The translations under genes and the position numbers were made by a program. The notes beneath the pieces are model-generated. The model was not told the DNA's origin. It ran no database searches and worked only from the letters and a program-made list of their open reading frames with translations. This document shows, one piece after another, positions 26,362-35,776 of a DNA stretch of 64,000 bases; within the stretch, counting starts at the first letter, position 1; each line of letters opens with the position of its first letter. This stretch comes from Rickettsia tamurae (lineage in GTDB: Bacteria > Pseudomonadota > Alphaproteobacteria > Rickettsiales > Rickettsiaceae): positions 1 through 64,000 of the forward strand of contig NZ_CCMG01000026.1 in assembly GCF_000751075.1 (NCBI RefSeq), given 5' to 3'.

Positions 26362-29234
26362 ATGAAAAATATAGAATATCAAGAGAATTTAGCCGAAGTG
26401 GGAGAAGTAAAGATACGTCATAAAAATATGAAGCGTTATGCATTAGCACTTGAACTATGTAATAAAGTCATGAAAACAGCTGGCATTGATAATATACCTA
26501 GTGAAGATCATACCAATCTCTTTAACCTCAAAGTATATAAAAATGGCATAGTGGCACTGAGCGAGTTATTAGCACGGACTATAGATGAAAAAACAAAAAT
26601 TAAAGATAAGGAGTTAATAGAAGGGTACGAACCAATAATCAACTTACTTGAGAAATTCATTAGACCTAAAAATGATGCAGAACATTATTTTAGGCAAGGT
26701 CAGAGGTCGTATGGGAATGGGGAATATAAAGAAGCATTAATATCTTTCGAGGAAGCAAGTAATATTATTACCCGTTCTATTTATTACCATCATAAAGGAA
26801 AAGCACTTTTAAAGTTAGAGCGGGCAGAAGAGGCAATTAAAGCCATCAATAAGGCAATAGAGCTAAAACCTGATTATGCCAAAGCTTATAATGAAAAAGG
26901 GTATGCTTTAGCCAGTTTAGCAAAACATAACGAAGCTATTAGCTGCTACAATAAGGCGGTAGCACTAAGGCCTGATTATGCAGATGCTTATTACAACAAA
27001 GGGCTTATTATAATAAAGGATTATTATTATCTAAGGCAGGTAGGCTTTGTGAAGCTCATAACAGCTATGAGCGAGCAATAGAGTTAGAGCCAAATGACCC
27101 AAAGCTTTATTGTGAGTGGGGCAGGAGCATGAGCATGAGCTTTATGCATCAAGGCATTAAAGAAAGTATTAAGGCATATGATAAGGCGATAGGATTAGAT
27201 CCTAAGCACGCCACTGCATATTGTTATAAAGGGTATGCACTAAATATATTAGAGAAATATGATGAGGCGATTGCAGCATACGACAAGGCGATAGAGCTAA
27301 AGCCTGATTATGCAGATGCCTATGCCGGAAAAGGATGTCAGTATAATTTTTTAGAACAGTACGATGAAGCAATTAAGTGTTGTAATAAAGCAATAGAATT
27401 AGATTCAAAATGCCCCTCTGCGTATAACAATAAAGGTTATGCATTGTACGAACTTAAGCAATATATTGAGGCAGTTAAAGCTTTCGATAAGGCGATAGAA
27501 TTAGATCCTAAATATGACGCAGCACTAGAGAATAAACAAGCGGCACTAGACGCCATGGCATGCCAAGCTCTAGATAAAGCATTTGAAGTATTATTAACTA
27601 ATACACCGTTATCACCCGGAGCACGAAAAGTAGCAATGCAAAAAATAGCAAATCTTAAAAAGATGCAAGGCAGTAATAATAACGATAGAAGCTACACAGA
27701 AAAATATCTCAACTATCTTTTCAGACTTCCATGGGGCAAGTATGACGAAGCATCTATCGATATTATAGAGGCTGAGAAGGTACTAAACGAAAATCACTAT
27801 GGTCTTAGCAGTGTTAAACAGAAGATTATAGAAGCCTTAGCATTTATGGCAAACTCTCAGAATGCTAAACCCCCAATATTATGTTTAGTTGGTGCTCCTG
27901 GAGTCGGAAAAACATCAATCGCTAAAATAATATCAAAAGCACTAAACCGTAAAAGCGTAACATTATCACTTGCTGGAGCAAGAGATGAGGGCTTGATCAG
28001 GGGGTGTATGGATTTCTATATGGGTGCAAGACCTGGTAAAGTACCGTCACTCCTTTCTGAAGCAGGAAGTAGCAATCCTGTCATGATCTTAGATGAAATA
28101 GACAAAATCAGTCAAGAAAGAGGTGCTGCACTTGAAGGAGCATTACTACAGTTAATAGACCCATCACAAAATGATAGCTTTACTGATGATTACTTTGATT
28201 TTGGCTATGACATGTCAAAAGTATTTTTCATCGCCACAGCAAACTCAATTGATAATATATCATATCCACTATTACACCGTATGGAGGTCATAGATATTAG
28301 TGGTTATACCGATAATGAAAAAGTAAAGATCACGCAAGATTACATAATACCAAAGCTAATGAAAGAGGTAGATTCACCCGATAATAAGTTTCAGATCTCA
28401 GAAGAGTTAACGAGGTATATAATCGAGAACTATACTAGAGAATCAGGCGTAAGAGACGTAGAGCGAAAAATAAGAGAGTTATTACAAAAATCTCTCTTAG
28501 CAGAAGCAAGAAAGGAACAAATCGCCTTAACTAAAGAAACTATATTTCAAGCACTCTAAATACATTAAACAAAAACTTCAAGATGATGAAGTTACTATTG
28601 GTATGATCAACGGTCTTGCTCATACAGCAAGAGGAGGCGATTTAATTAAATAGAAGCTTCAAAATACAAGGGTGACGGCAAGATTAAAGCCACAGGCAAA
28701 CTAGGAGAAGTATTAAAAGAATCAATAGATGCTGCAATGACCTGTTTAAAATCAAGCATAGATTCTAAAACCAAAGAAATCAGTGATGAAGTCTTAAAGA
28801 CTCATGACATACATATACATTTACCAGCAGGAGCAACGCCTAAAGACGGACCATCTGCAGGGATAACTATATATACAGCTCTATATTCCTTACTTAGTAA
28901 CAAAAAGATAAGACAAGATATAGCAATGACTGGTGAGATTACACTAAAGGGTAGGGTGCTTGAGATTGGAGGGCTTAAAGAAAAGCTAACTGCTGCAGTA
29001 AGAGAAGGTATTAAGGAAGTCATGATCCCTAAGGATAACGAGCGGGATTTATCTGAGATACCTGAGGAAATCAAGACAGCACTAGTAATACATCCTGTAA
29101 CACATGCAAGTGAGATACTAGACATAGTATTTAAAACTCAAATATCTAATAAAAATACTAAACAAAAAACACAAAAGGGAAATATGGGTAAAGTATTGCA
29201 ATTTCCTAAACGTAAGAAAGATATAAAGAATTGA
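26362..29234 (+). pseudogene. TPR-Lon protease fusion, interrupted by about three frameshifts
   Basis: Three frames form one long protein. The first (26362-27081) has a helical N-terminus and TPRs; a short duplicated stretch near 27010 shifts it into 27129-28559. That frame adds TPRs (residues 1-140) and a Lon-type AAA+ module: YLNYLFRLPWG, Walker A GAPGVGKT at 255-262, Walker B VMILDEID at 318-325, and the sensor region. Two shifts near 28555 and 28649 lead into 28737-29234, the Lon protease domain. There the GPSAG serine (Ser40 of that frame) and lysine in LKEKL (Lys83) keep the 43-residue spacing of E. coli Lon. TPRs replace the usual Lon N-domain. As written, ATPase and protease are uncoupled. 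Confidence 0.8.
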
Positions 29235-29349
29235 CAAAGTTACCCTGTACAATTAACGTTTTTGTGTAGATAAAGTTAAGTAATAAAGAAGTAATAAAGA
29301 AGTAGTAAAGCATTTTAGCAACAAAAAAATAAAATATAAAGGAGGTGCT

Positions 29350-29607
29350 ATGAGTAAAGATGGACAAGATGATAAAAATGTAAATAACGACGAGATAAGC
29401 ACACAATTATATAGTGGTGCACAAGTAAAAAATGTAATTAACAAAATAATATGTCGTATTAACGCTTTTAATCCAACAGAAATACAGCAATTAAAATCTA
29501 GTGCCGCATCTATATCAACTGAAGGGGTCGACCCCGAGATTGCAAAAGAGCTAAAAGCTTTAATTGCATCCATTGTCGAAAAAGAAAAAGAGGAAAAAAA
29601 TGTCTAA
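29350..29607 (+). CDS. Small hypothetical protein
   Basis: 85 residues with a good ribosome-binding site (AAAGGAGG about 7 bases before ATG 29350). It is acidic at both ends, with a helix-rich middle (VKNVINKIICRINAFNPTEIQQLKSS) and a highly charged Lys/Glu tail. Not recognised. It is the first of three plus-strand genes ending at the convergent double-HTH gene. The strong RBS and regular codon use argue that it is real. Confidence 0.55.
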   Translation: MSKDGQDDKNVNNDEISTQLYSGAQVKNVINKIICRINAFNPTEIQQLKSSAASISTEGVDPEIAKELKALIASIVEKEKEEKNV

Positions 29608-29618
29608 TAGCTAACATC

Positions 29619-30422
29619 TTGTCTGAAAATCAACGCATTGTTGATGAAGCTGCTCAAGTACAAGCTTGGAAAGAAGAAATGTTAAGGTTTATGGAAACGC
29701 AAGCTGTGTATAGTAGTTTTGATGCGATAAGTACAGAATATTTAAAACAACAGGAGAATCGTAATACAAATTTAGATACAGCATTAGAGGATACTAAATC
29801 GGGCAGAGAGCTTAGTCAAGAATTAAGGCAACAATTAGCTCGTACACCCAAAGATATAGAGGAAGAAAAGGAGAAATGGGCAAAAATTCATAATGCTAGA
29901 ATTGTTGCCCACAATGAGCATAGACACCATTCAACTGAAATAGAAAACATAGATAAAGAGATACAAAATGTTAATCATTCAACACACGCTGAAAAAATTA
30001 TATTTTTAAAGCAGAAAAAAGATTTCCACATAGCACAACAAGAAGTAGCAAACAATAAAATTAAAGAAACAGCAAAACATTATGATGAGAGAAAAAAGGA
30101 AGCGATAAAAATTGGACAGGGTTTGGAATTAGCCAAAAATCCAGATATAAAAAGTTTTTGAGTTGACCAAGCAAAAGTTTTTGAAAATATACATGAAGTG
30201 CATCCTGAAAAGGCTAAACTCTCAATTGAGGTTTCAGAGAAAGTTGATAAAATCAGATCGTGGTCTGATATAACGAAACAAGATATAGGCTCAAGCGATA
30301 CAAAAAACAAAACAAAGATTACAAAAGAAGCTGCAACAAAGACACAGAACAAAGCTAAGGAAAACGGTAATAACAAAGGTTTAGGTAAAACAGATAAAAA
30401 TACTAAACAATGGAGTATTTAA
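29619..30422 (+). pseudogene. Coiled-coil protein interrupted by one in-frame TGA
   Basis: A TTG start opens a 180-residue frame rich in charged heptads (LARTPKDIEEEKEKWAKIHNARIVAHNEHRHHSTEIENIDKEIQ). It stops at a TGA (30159-30161). The same frame then continues without another stop for 87 more codons (VDQAKVFENIHEVHPEKAKL ... NTKQWSI), so one base change (for example TGG to TGA) would explain the break. The tail is Lys/Thr/Asn-rich and probably disordered. No family was recognised. The start is uncertain because no good ATG exists. It lies between two small genes on the same strand. Confidence 0.55.
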
Positions 30423-30450
30423 ATTTATTAAATTATGGAAGGATAATAAT

Positions 30451-31017
30451 ATGTTTAAGAATATATTTAAGAAGAAAAATAACGCTGATACAAATACTAC
30501 GGCAGAGTACTGGTACAAACTTGCAGAAAATTATTATAATGATAGACAAACATTAATTGATAATAATGAATCCCAAACAAAAATTGATGGTGCAGGAGTG
30601 CTAGCAGCTAAAGATTTTTGGATTGCTTTGTGCTTAGGACATGAAAAAGCCCCATTCTCCTTATATGCATGTTTTGGGCAAGGTATTGGTGTAAAACAAG
30701 ATAATGATATAGCAAGCTTTATGTTTTCACTAGCTCAAGAATTAAAAGATGTTAGAGTTGCCAATAAAGAATGTGCGTTTTCTTTGCCTATTACTTTTAA
30801 GAATAAAGTACATGAAATCTCGGTCTTAATAAAACATGTTAAAATACCTAAATCAGGGATTGATATGCAGCATGTTAATAAACAGATGGATGATTTTAGT
30901 AAAGTAATGATATTACCAGATGGTAGGGAGATTTTTAAACTAATAACAGATGGATATAATACGTCTGATTCTAATACAGAAATATTAGGCGAACAGGCTC
31001 ACCATAGCGATTTTTAA
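30451..31017 (+). CDS. Sel1-like repeat protein
   Basis: 188 residues, with GGAAGGATAA as an RBS before the ATG. Residues about 45-95 (VLAAKDFWIALCLGHEKAPFSLYACFGQGIGVKQDNDIASFMFSLAQEL) follow the Sel1-like pattern (GH-A-F-L ... G-GV-D-A). The C-terminal half is unrecognised. Sel1 and TPR-like solenoids bind proteins, and some intracellular bacteria use them as effectors. There is no signal peptide. It converges on the double-HTH gene with only three bases between their ends. Confidence 0.6.
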   Translation: MFKNIFKKKNNADTNTTAEYWYKLAENYYNDRQTLIDNNESQTKIDGAGVLAAKDFWIALCLGHEKAPFSLYACFGQGIGVKQDNDIASFMFSLAQELKDVRVANKECAFSLPITFKNKVHEISVLIKHVKIPKSGIDMQHVNKQMDDFSKVMILPDGREIFKLITDGYNTSDSNTEILGEQAHHSDF

Positions 31018-31020
31018 TAC

Positions 31021-31683
31021 TCAACGACTTCTACCTTCATCTTTTTGTTTATTAAAAGATTTGGTAGAGGTAGTTTTCTTAAGGTTTTGATTTTGAGGAG
31101 TGGAAGATTTAACAGAATGTTTAATATCAGAAAGCTTCTCAAAATCCTGCTTAGAAAATGAGGATAGTTGTTTTGGAATATCTTGCTTTTGTTCTTGCGT
31201 GCGTGATGGAGGCCTTCGACCGATCATATCATCTATGGAGGTGTCAAGGAAGTTTGCAAGGGCAAGAGTGGTCGCAGCACCTGGCACTGACTTTGCCCCC
31301 CTTTCTAGAAATTTTACAAGAGTGTTTGTGCTGACATAAATTCTATTTGATAATTGTGCGGCACTGATATTAAGATCAGTCATAGTATTTTGTACTACTG
31401 ATAATAAGTTTTCTGCAATTATACCTGAATCTGTATGTTGGAAATTTTTAGTCTTATTTTTGTAGTACCGAGGATCTCTACCTAGTATTTCATCAATAGA
31501 CGTATTACAAAAATTTGCGAGTTTTGTAAGGGTGGTAAGTTTAGGATTAGAAAATCTCCCTTGCATCATTTTATTAAAAATGGGCTGAGTAAGACCACAT
31601 TTCATGATAAAATCTTTTTTCTTAATTTTCATGTTTTCGATTTGTTGTGTCAAAAATTCTTGTATTTTTTTGCCTAAAGACAT
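31021..31683 (-). CDS. Double XRE-type helix-turn-helix regulator (paralogue)
   Basis: A 220-residue regulator with two Cro/C1 HTH domains: residues 18-70 (IKKKDFIMKCGLTQPIFNKMMQGRFSNPKLTTLTKLANFCNTSIDEILGR) and 104-155 (NISAAQLSNRIYVSTNTLVKFLERG ... TSIDDMIGR). A disordered Ser/Lys/Gln tail of about 65 residues follows. It has the same domain plan and SIDE-GR signatures as the protein in the repeats. It is divergent from the pilin/tra operon, with a palindrome (31810-31852) between, so it is a candidate master repressor of conjugation genes. Confidence 0.8.
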   Translation of the reverse strand: MSLGKKIQEFLTQQIENMKIKKKDFIMKCGLTQPIFNKMMQGRFSNPKLTTLTKLANFCNTSIDEILGRDPRYYKNKTKNFQHTDSGIIAENLLSVVQNTMTDLNISAAQLSNRIYVSTNTLVKFLERGAKSVPGAATTLALANFLDTSIDDMIGRRPPSRTQEQKQDIPKQLSSFSKQDFEKLSDIKHSVKSSTPQNQNLKKTTSTKSFNKQKDEGRSR

Positions 31684-31921
31684 GTGCCTAATAAAAATAT
31701 TGAATGTTGCTTTTTTTTTTGACAGGCAAGATGAAAGATGGCTAAGCTTTAATTAGCACTAAAAAAATTGTGTGGAATTTCTTGAAAGATTTGAGAAAGG
31801 ATTTTTTACTCTCAGTAAGTATACAGTCGGCAAACTTGATTACTTACTGAGATGAACTTTTAATTTAATTAAACAACCGTAAACGGCTTTTTAACTAATT
31901 AACCTATTCAAAGGTATTCTT
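31684..31921. promoter_or_regulatory. Divergent control region before the tra operon
   Basis: About 240 bases without a gene separate the minus-strand HTH regulator from the plus-strand tra genes. They hold the 31810-31852 palindrome and AT-rich promoter-like sequence. I could not fix -35/-10 boxes with confidence. Confidence 0.5.
31810..31852. promoter_or_regulatory. 12-bp arm palindrome beside the second double-HTH gene
   Basis: TCTCAGTAAGTA (31810-31821) is repeated inverted at 31841-31852 with a 19-base spacer. The centre (31831) is 148 bases before the HTH start, close to the 162 bases seen for the other double-HTH genes. The arms share the CAGTAA core with the 17341-17383 site. No T tract follows on either strand, so an operator is favoured over a terminator. 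Confidence 0.55.
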
Positions 31922-32098
31922 ATGTTATTACGAGATTTCAGAAATATCAAGTTTTTTCAAGACAAAAATTCCAAAAACATAACAAAAAATATAAAAAAAG
32001 TCACAAAAGAAACAAATAGTGGTTATTTAGCGACGTTATATTCAACCGGTAGTGCAGCAATAGACAACTATATCCAACTTGTTACGTATTTTGTGTAA
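31922..32098 (+). CDS. Possible small protein upstream of the pilin gene
   Basis: A 58-codon frame with AAAGG six bases before the ATG. The translation starts MLLRDFRNIKFFQDKNSK, is Lys/Asn-rich, and ends GSAAIDNYIQLVTYFV. No domain recognised. It is the first plus-strand frame after the control region, so it could be a leader gene of the tra operon; chance in AT-rich DNA is also possible. Confidence 0.35.
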   Translation: MLLRDFRNIKFFQDKNSKNITKNIKKVTKETNSGYLATLYSTGSAAIDNYIQLVTYFV

Positions 32099-32150
32099 TT
32101 AATTTAACTAATCATCAGTAATCAATTAATCAAAAAGGAGCAAAGCTAAT

Positions 32151-32471
32151 ATGATGCCTAAAAAAGCAATTAATATAATTAAAAAACAATCTGACAAACT
32201 AAAATATGCAGCAATAATTGGTACTGTATTATTGATAGCCGTAGATGCGAACGCAGCATGGGACTTAAGTAAGCAAGTTGGGGATGCGATAATATCGCCC
32301 GTAGTTAAGTTATTTAAGGATTATGTTTCATTGATTATTGGTGTAGCCGCAGGAGGAGGTTTAGCACTCGGCACGCAAGGTGATTTAAGAGAGAGATCAA
32401 AAGTAGCTGGTGTTGGATTTTTAGGAGGATACGGAGTGATTGAGGTTATTAAAGTTATGACTGGTATTTAA
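32151..32471 (+). CDS. traA: F-type pilin-like protein (TraA pilin)
   Basis: 106 residues with a long positively charged leader and hydrophobic signal (AAIIGTVLLIAVDANA). Cleavage after ANA would leave a mature chain of 71 residues starting AWDLSKQ, almost the length of F pilin (70). The mature part has two hydrophobic stretches (YVSLIIGVAAGGGLALG and VAGVGFLGGYGVIEVI) split by a short charged loop (DLRERSK), the pilin hairpin layout. It stands directly before traL, where F plasmids carry the pilin gene. RBS AAGGAGC upstream; two adjacent ATGs. Not to be confused with the Ti-type TraA relaxase. Confidence 0.75.
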   Translation: MMPKKAINIIKKQSDKLKYAAIIGTVLLIAVDANAAWDLSKQVGDAIISPVVKLFKDYVSLIIGVAAGGGLALGTQGDLRERSKVAGVGFLGGYGVIEVIKVMTGI

Positions 32472-32503
32472 AGATTAAGAATAAGTATTAAGAGTAAAAA
32501 ACT

Positions 32504-32788
32504 ATGACCAAAGTAAGATTCAATGAATGTTTAAACAAAGAGACGCGATTTTTTAATATATCGATTGGAGTAATTCTTGGTAGTTGCGTGACTGGCGTAA
32601 CTGTTTGGGCTTTAAAGAACTTACTTTTTGGCGTAGCAGCAAGCGTTGTTGGTGCAGTACTCGGAAGTTATTTGATGAAGGAGTATAGGCTTGGCAATAT
32701 TCAAAAGAATTTTTACTGGCGATGGCTTGGTTCAAATGTTTTGCTTGGCAAGCATATACCTTCATCATACCAGCGGAGAATATTTTAA
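32504..32788 (+). CDS. traL: TraL conjugative transfer protein
   Basis: 94 residues, the expected size of TraL, a small membrane protein for pilus assembly. RFNECLNKETRFFNISIGVILGS at the start, a hydrophobic middle (LLFGVAASVVGAVLGSYLM) and the aromatic tail KNFYWRWLGSN fit the family. It follows the pilin gene by 32 bases and precedes traE, the canonical F order A-L-E-K-B. Confidence 0.8.
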   Translation: MTKVRFNECLNKETRFFNISIGVILGSCVTGVTVWALKNLLFGVAASVVGAVLGSYLMKEYRLGNIQKNFYWRWLGSNVLLGKHIPSSYQRRIF

Positions 32789-32875
32789 AAAAACTTAAGA
32801 GCTAAAAGCTAAGAGTAAATAACAAGAATATTAGCAGTAAAATTAATAAGCATAATAAAAAAACAAATAAAAACC

Positions 32876-33530
32876 ATGCAGGAAAAAATATTAAGTGATC
32901 AAGCAAAGATGCTAGCAAAGAGGTTTATTTTTAATTTTAACCTTGATGCTTAGTTTTATCTGCTGCGGCTTAACATTAAAGTTAATCACTACGCGGGATA
33001 AAACGATATTAGTACCTGGTCTTGCTCAAGAAGTATGGCTAGGTCAAGGTAAGGTATCAGAAGGGTACATAGAAGAGGTAAGCTTAATGTATTTATCGAT
33101 GCTTCTTGATTTGAACAAAGACGTAGTAGGTTATAAGGAAGCATTAATCAGCAAATATATAAGCCATAGTAGCACCAAATATATGAAAGAGATCAGGCAA
33201 TACTTCTCTCATGTTAAAGAGCAGTATAAGCAGTTTGGCTTATCTACATATTTTGCTGTTAAATCTTTGGAGGTCAATTCATCAGATAATAGCGTGATTG
33301 CCAAAGGAGTGCTAACTACGAAATTTGGGGATCACGGGATTGACGTTAAAGAGACTTCATATTTCTTAAGCTATGATTACGCTGGAAGTACCCTTAGATT
33401 AAAGGAGTTTCATCATATTGAAAGCGAAGAAGAGCTGAAGAAAAAAGAGGCACTACTAAAAGAGGAAGAGGAAAATATGCAGAAGATAGAAAAAGCAGTG
33501 GATAAGAGAGGTATGCATCATGATCAGTAG
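32876..33530 (+). pseudogene. traE: traE with an N-terminal frameshift
   Basis: TraE is an inner-membrane anchored component of the F-type channel (VirB8-like role). The start MQEKILSDQAKMLAKRF at 32876 runs out of frame in a T-rich stretch near 32930. The rest (LTLMLSFICCGLTLKLITTRDKTILVPGLAQEVWLGQ ...) continues from about 32937 and is complete to the stop at 33530. One extra base would explain it. A restart at ATG 32943 would give 195 residues that keep the hydrophobic anchor, so some function may remain. The end overlaps traK by 11 bases. Confidence 0.8.
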
Positions 33531-34248
33531 AGTTAGATCGTTAATACTTAGCATTGCCTTTATCATTTTAACAACAGGAACTGCATTAGCACAGCAAACA
33601 TATTGTTATAAGCAAGGCAGCAGAATTAAGGCGGTAATCAGCAAAGATCATTTAAATAGAATATGGTTTTCGGGCAAACATATTATTGAAGTAATAGGCG
33701 ATGGCACAAAATACAAGATATTGCAAGATGCCGTCGGTAAGAACTTATTTATAACGCCTCATGCAGCAATTGGTGAAGATATAGAGATGTCAGCAATTGA
33801 GGCAGGAGGTCGCACAATTGATCTTAGTTTAAGAGTGGCAGGCAGCAAAGGACAGGTAATTTTTATAGAAGAGAAGCAAAACTGTCATTCATCAAAAGAT
33901 ACAGATAATCAGGAAATAGCAAGATTAATGCGATATATGCATTCAAATAAACCTGATCAATACATTGTAGATACAAGTAAGAGACATATTCATAAATTAG
34001 AGTCGCAAGGACTTAAAATAAGACAAGATATGTCATATAGATATGGTCCTTATGTAGGTGCAAAGCTCACTATTACTAACATTTCATCGGGTGTTTTTAA
34101 AAAAGGTAAAGATATAGAACTTACTGATTGTCTGTTAAAGCAGATATTTGAAGGTGAGTATGCAATGATTGGGAAGAGCTGTAGCATATTACGTCCTGGG
34201 CGTAATTGCGTTGTGCTGATAGCCTTGAAGGAGGTGGAGAGTGATTAA
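33520..34248 (+). CDS. traK: TraK secretin-like channel protein
   Basis: 242 residues with a signal peptide (LILSIAFIILTTGTALA). TraK is the VirB9/secretin-like periplasmic protein of F-type systems that forms the outer-membrane core with TraB and TraV. Strand-rich sequence such as NLFITPHAAIGEDIEMSAIEAGGRTIDLSLRVAG and the C-terminal GKSCSILRPGRNCVVLIALKEVE fit the family. The frame is intact. It overlaps the end of traE and the start of traB, so the genes are translationally coupled. Confidence 0.85.
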   Translation: MISRVRSLILSIAFIILTTGTALAQQTYCYKQGSRIKAVISKDHLNRIWFSGKHIIEVIGDGTKYKILQDAVGKNLFITPHAAIGEDIEMSAIEAGGRTIDLSLRVAGSKGQVIFIEEKQNCHSSKDTDNQEIARLMRYMHSNKPDQYIVDTSKRHIHKLESQGLKIRQDMSYRYGPYVGAKLTITNISSGVFKKGKDIELTDCLLKQIFEGEYAMIGKSCSILRPGRNCVVLIALKEVESD

Positions 34249-35513
34249 TTTAAAAGAAATATTTAAAAATATCAGAAATAAAAGATCAAATTTAACATCA
34301 TCTGAAAGTGAGTCCATAGAAAATACAAGCGTTAGCACGTTTCGTAAAGCACAGGAGCGAAGATGGTTGTATGTATGTTTGCTAATTTTAGGTGTTGAAG
34401 TTACAAGTCGGCAGTAGCAGTAAGATTAAGCATGAGGAAAAAAGAGCGGATGAAGGACGTAATATTGACACCTCGTACGAGGCGATGGACGGCAACAAAA
34501 TATGGCAAAACCACTTTGAGGATAAACTAAGAAGTAGTCAGCATGAGCTACAAGAGAAAGTAGAAAGCTTAATGCGTGATATGCGTGCTAAAGAAGAAGA
34601 GGAGCGTAAGCATCGGGAGCAGGAGCTGCAAAAAATGGCTGAGCAGCTAAAATTTGCTCAAGATGAATTAAAAAGTGCAGCACTTGAGCTAAAAAGAGTC
34701 AGTGATATTGCTGAGAGTAACAAATATGAACAAGAAGCGGTAATTAGAGGCGGGGAGGTCAGCTCAATTAAGTTTGGTAGTAACGTGCAATGGGACAAGC
34801 CAAAAGACATACGTGATTACATACCTGAGACTAGTTTTGTAAGTGGTTATACTTTAGGCGGGATTGTAACTTCTACTGGGATTAATACGGCAAGCGAGAA
34901 TGCAACTCCGGTGGTAATAAGACTCAGTAACAGAGGCAATTTACCAAAAAACATTAATGTAGATATTAGTAAATGCAGAATTCAAGGCAGCAGCTACGGG
35001 GATCTCTCTAGTGAGAGAGTGATTATTAGAGCTGAGAAATTAATCTGCATCGATCCTAAAACGGAGCTAGTAACTACAAGTGACGTGATAGGTGTAGTAC
35101 ATGGTGATGATGGTATGAATGGTATTAAGGGCAAGGTAATTGCCACAAGTAACAGACATATTAAAAATGCTTTCATTGGCTCAATGTTAAGCGGTCTTGC
35201 CTCAAGCAGTAAAGGAGTAGAAGGTTTAACTCTAACATCACTTGGAGCGGTCAATACAAAACGCCAAGGATTTAAAGATTTAGCTGGTCAAGGACTTTTA
35301 AACGGCGGAAGTAACGCGGGTGAGAAGATAGCTGATTATTATTTAAGGCTTGCTGAGCAGATGTCACCGGTACTTACCGTGCCGGGCGGCGTTAAGGTGG
35401 ATGTTATATTTACCAAAGGTTTTTTCTTAGGAGAAGTTGGTATGCAGCAAAAAATTGCCAAAGCCCGCAAGATTAATAAGCAAGTACAAGCGGAGGAGTA
35501 TGATGAATATTAA
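34241..35513 (+). pseudogene. traB: traB with an N-terminal frameshift or small deletion
   Basis: TraB is the VirB10-like protein that spans from the inner membrane to the outer-membrane core. A GTG start at 34241, overlapping traK, gives a cytoplasmic lead and the start of the membrane helix (RRWLYVCLLILGV). The frame then changes near 34392 into the long periplasmic part. That part has a coiled coil (EKVESLMRDMRAKEEEERKHREQELQKM...) and the VirB10-like domain (YTLGGIVTSTGINTASENATPVVIRLSNRG ... LTVPGGVKVDVIFTKGFFLGE). The helix looks shortened, so a few codons may also be lost. Confidence 0.8.
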
Positions 35514-35775
35514 GAAACTAGTGCAGAACATCAAGCTAGGATCAATGTTATTGGTCGCTGTAAGTATAAGCGGCTGCTCTACATATAGTAGTCATTTTGG
35601 TTGTCCAGACGCAAGGGGGCTGAATTGCGCGCCAGTAAGCATAGTGAACGCACAAATAGATAGTGGCAGGATTGAAAGCGTCACAAATCAAAAGAAGAGA
35701 TGCAAGGGCGGTAAATGCTATACGCAGAATCAAAATGATATAAAGCCGGAATTAAAATTAGAGGATTTAAGATAA
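35500..35775 (+). CDS. traV: TraV outer-membrane lipoprotein
   Basis: 91 residues with a lipoprotein signal (LVAVSISGC, lipobox Cys at residue 26) followed by CSTYSSHFGCPDARGLNCAPVS, where two further cysteines match the TraV pattern. TraV joins TraK and TraB in the outer-membrane core complex, like VirB7. GGAGG lies just ahead of the twin ATGs. The gene overlaps the end of traB by 14 bases. Confidence 0.85.
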   Translation: MMNIKKLVQNIKLGSMLLVAVSISGCSTYSSHFGCPDARGLNCAPVSIVNAQIDSGRIESVTNQKKRCKGGKCYTQNQNDIKPELKLEDLR

Positions 35776-35776
35776 G

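Noticed and set aside
26362-29234. Housekeeping Lon gene
   Set aside because: The N-terminal Lon substrate domain is replaced by TPRs and the gene lies amid mobile DNA, so it is not the chromosomal lon.
30159-30161. TGA recoded as Trp or selenocysteine
   Set aside because: Rickettsia use TGA as stop, many genes here end in TGA, and no SECIS-like structure is visible. A point mutation is simpler.
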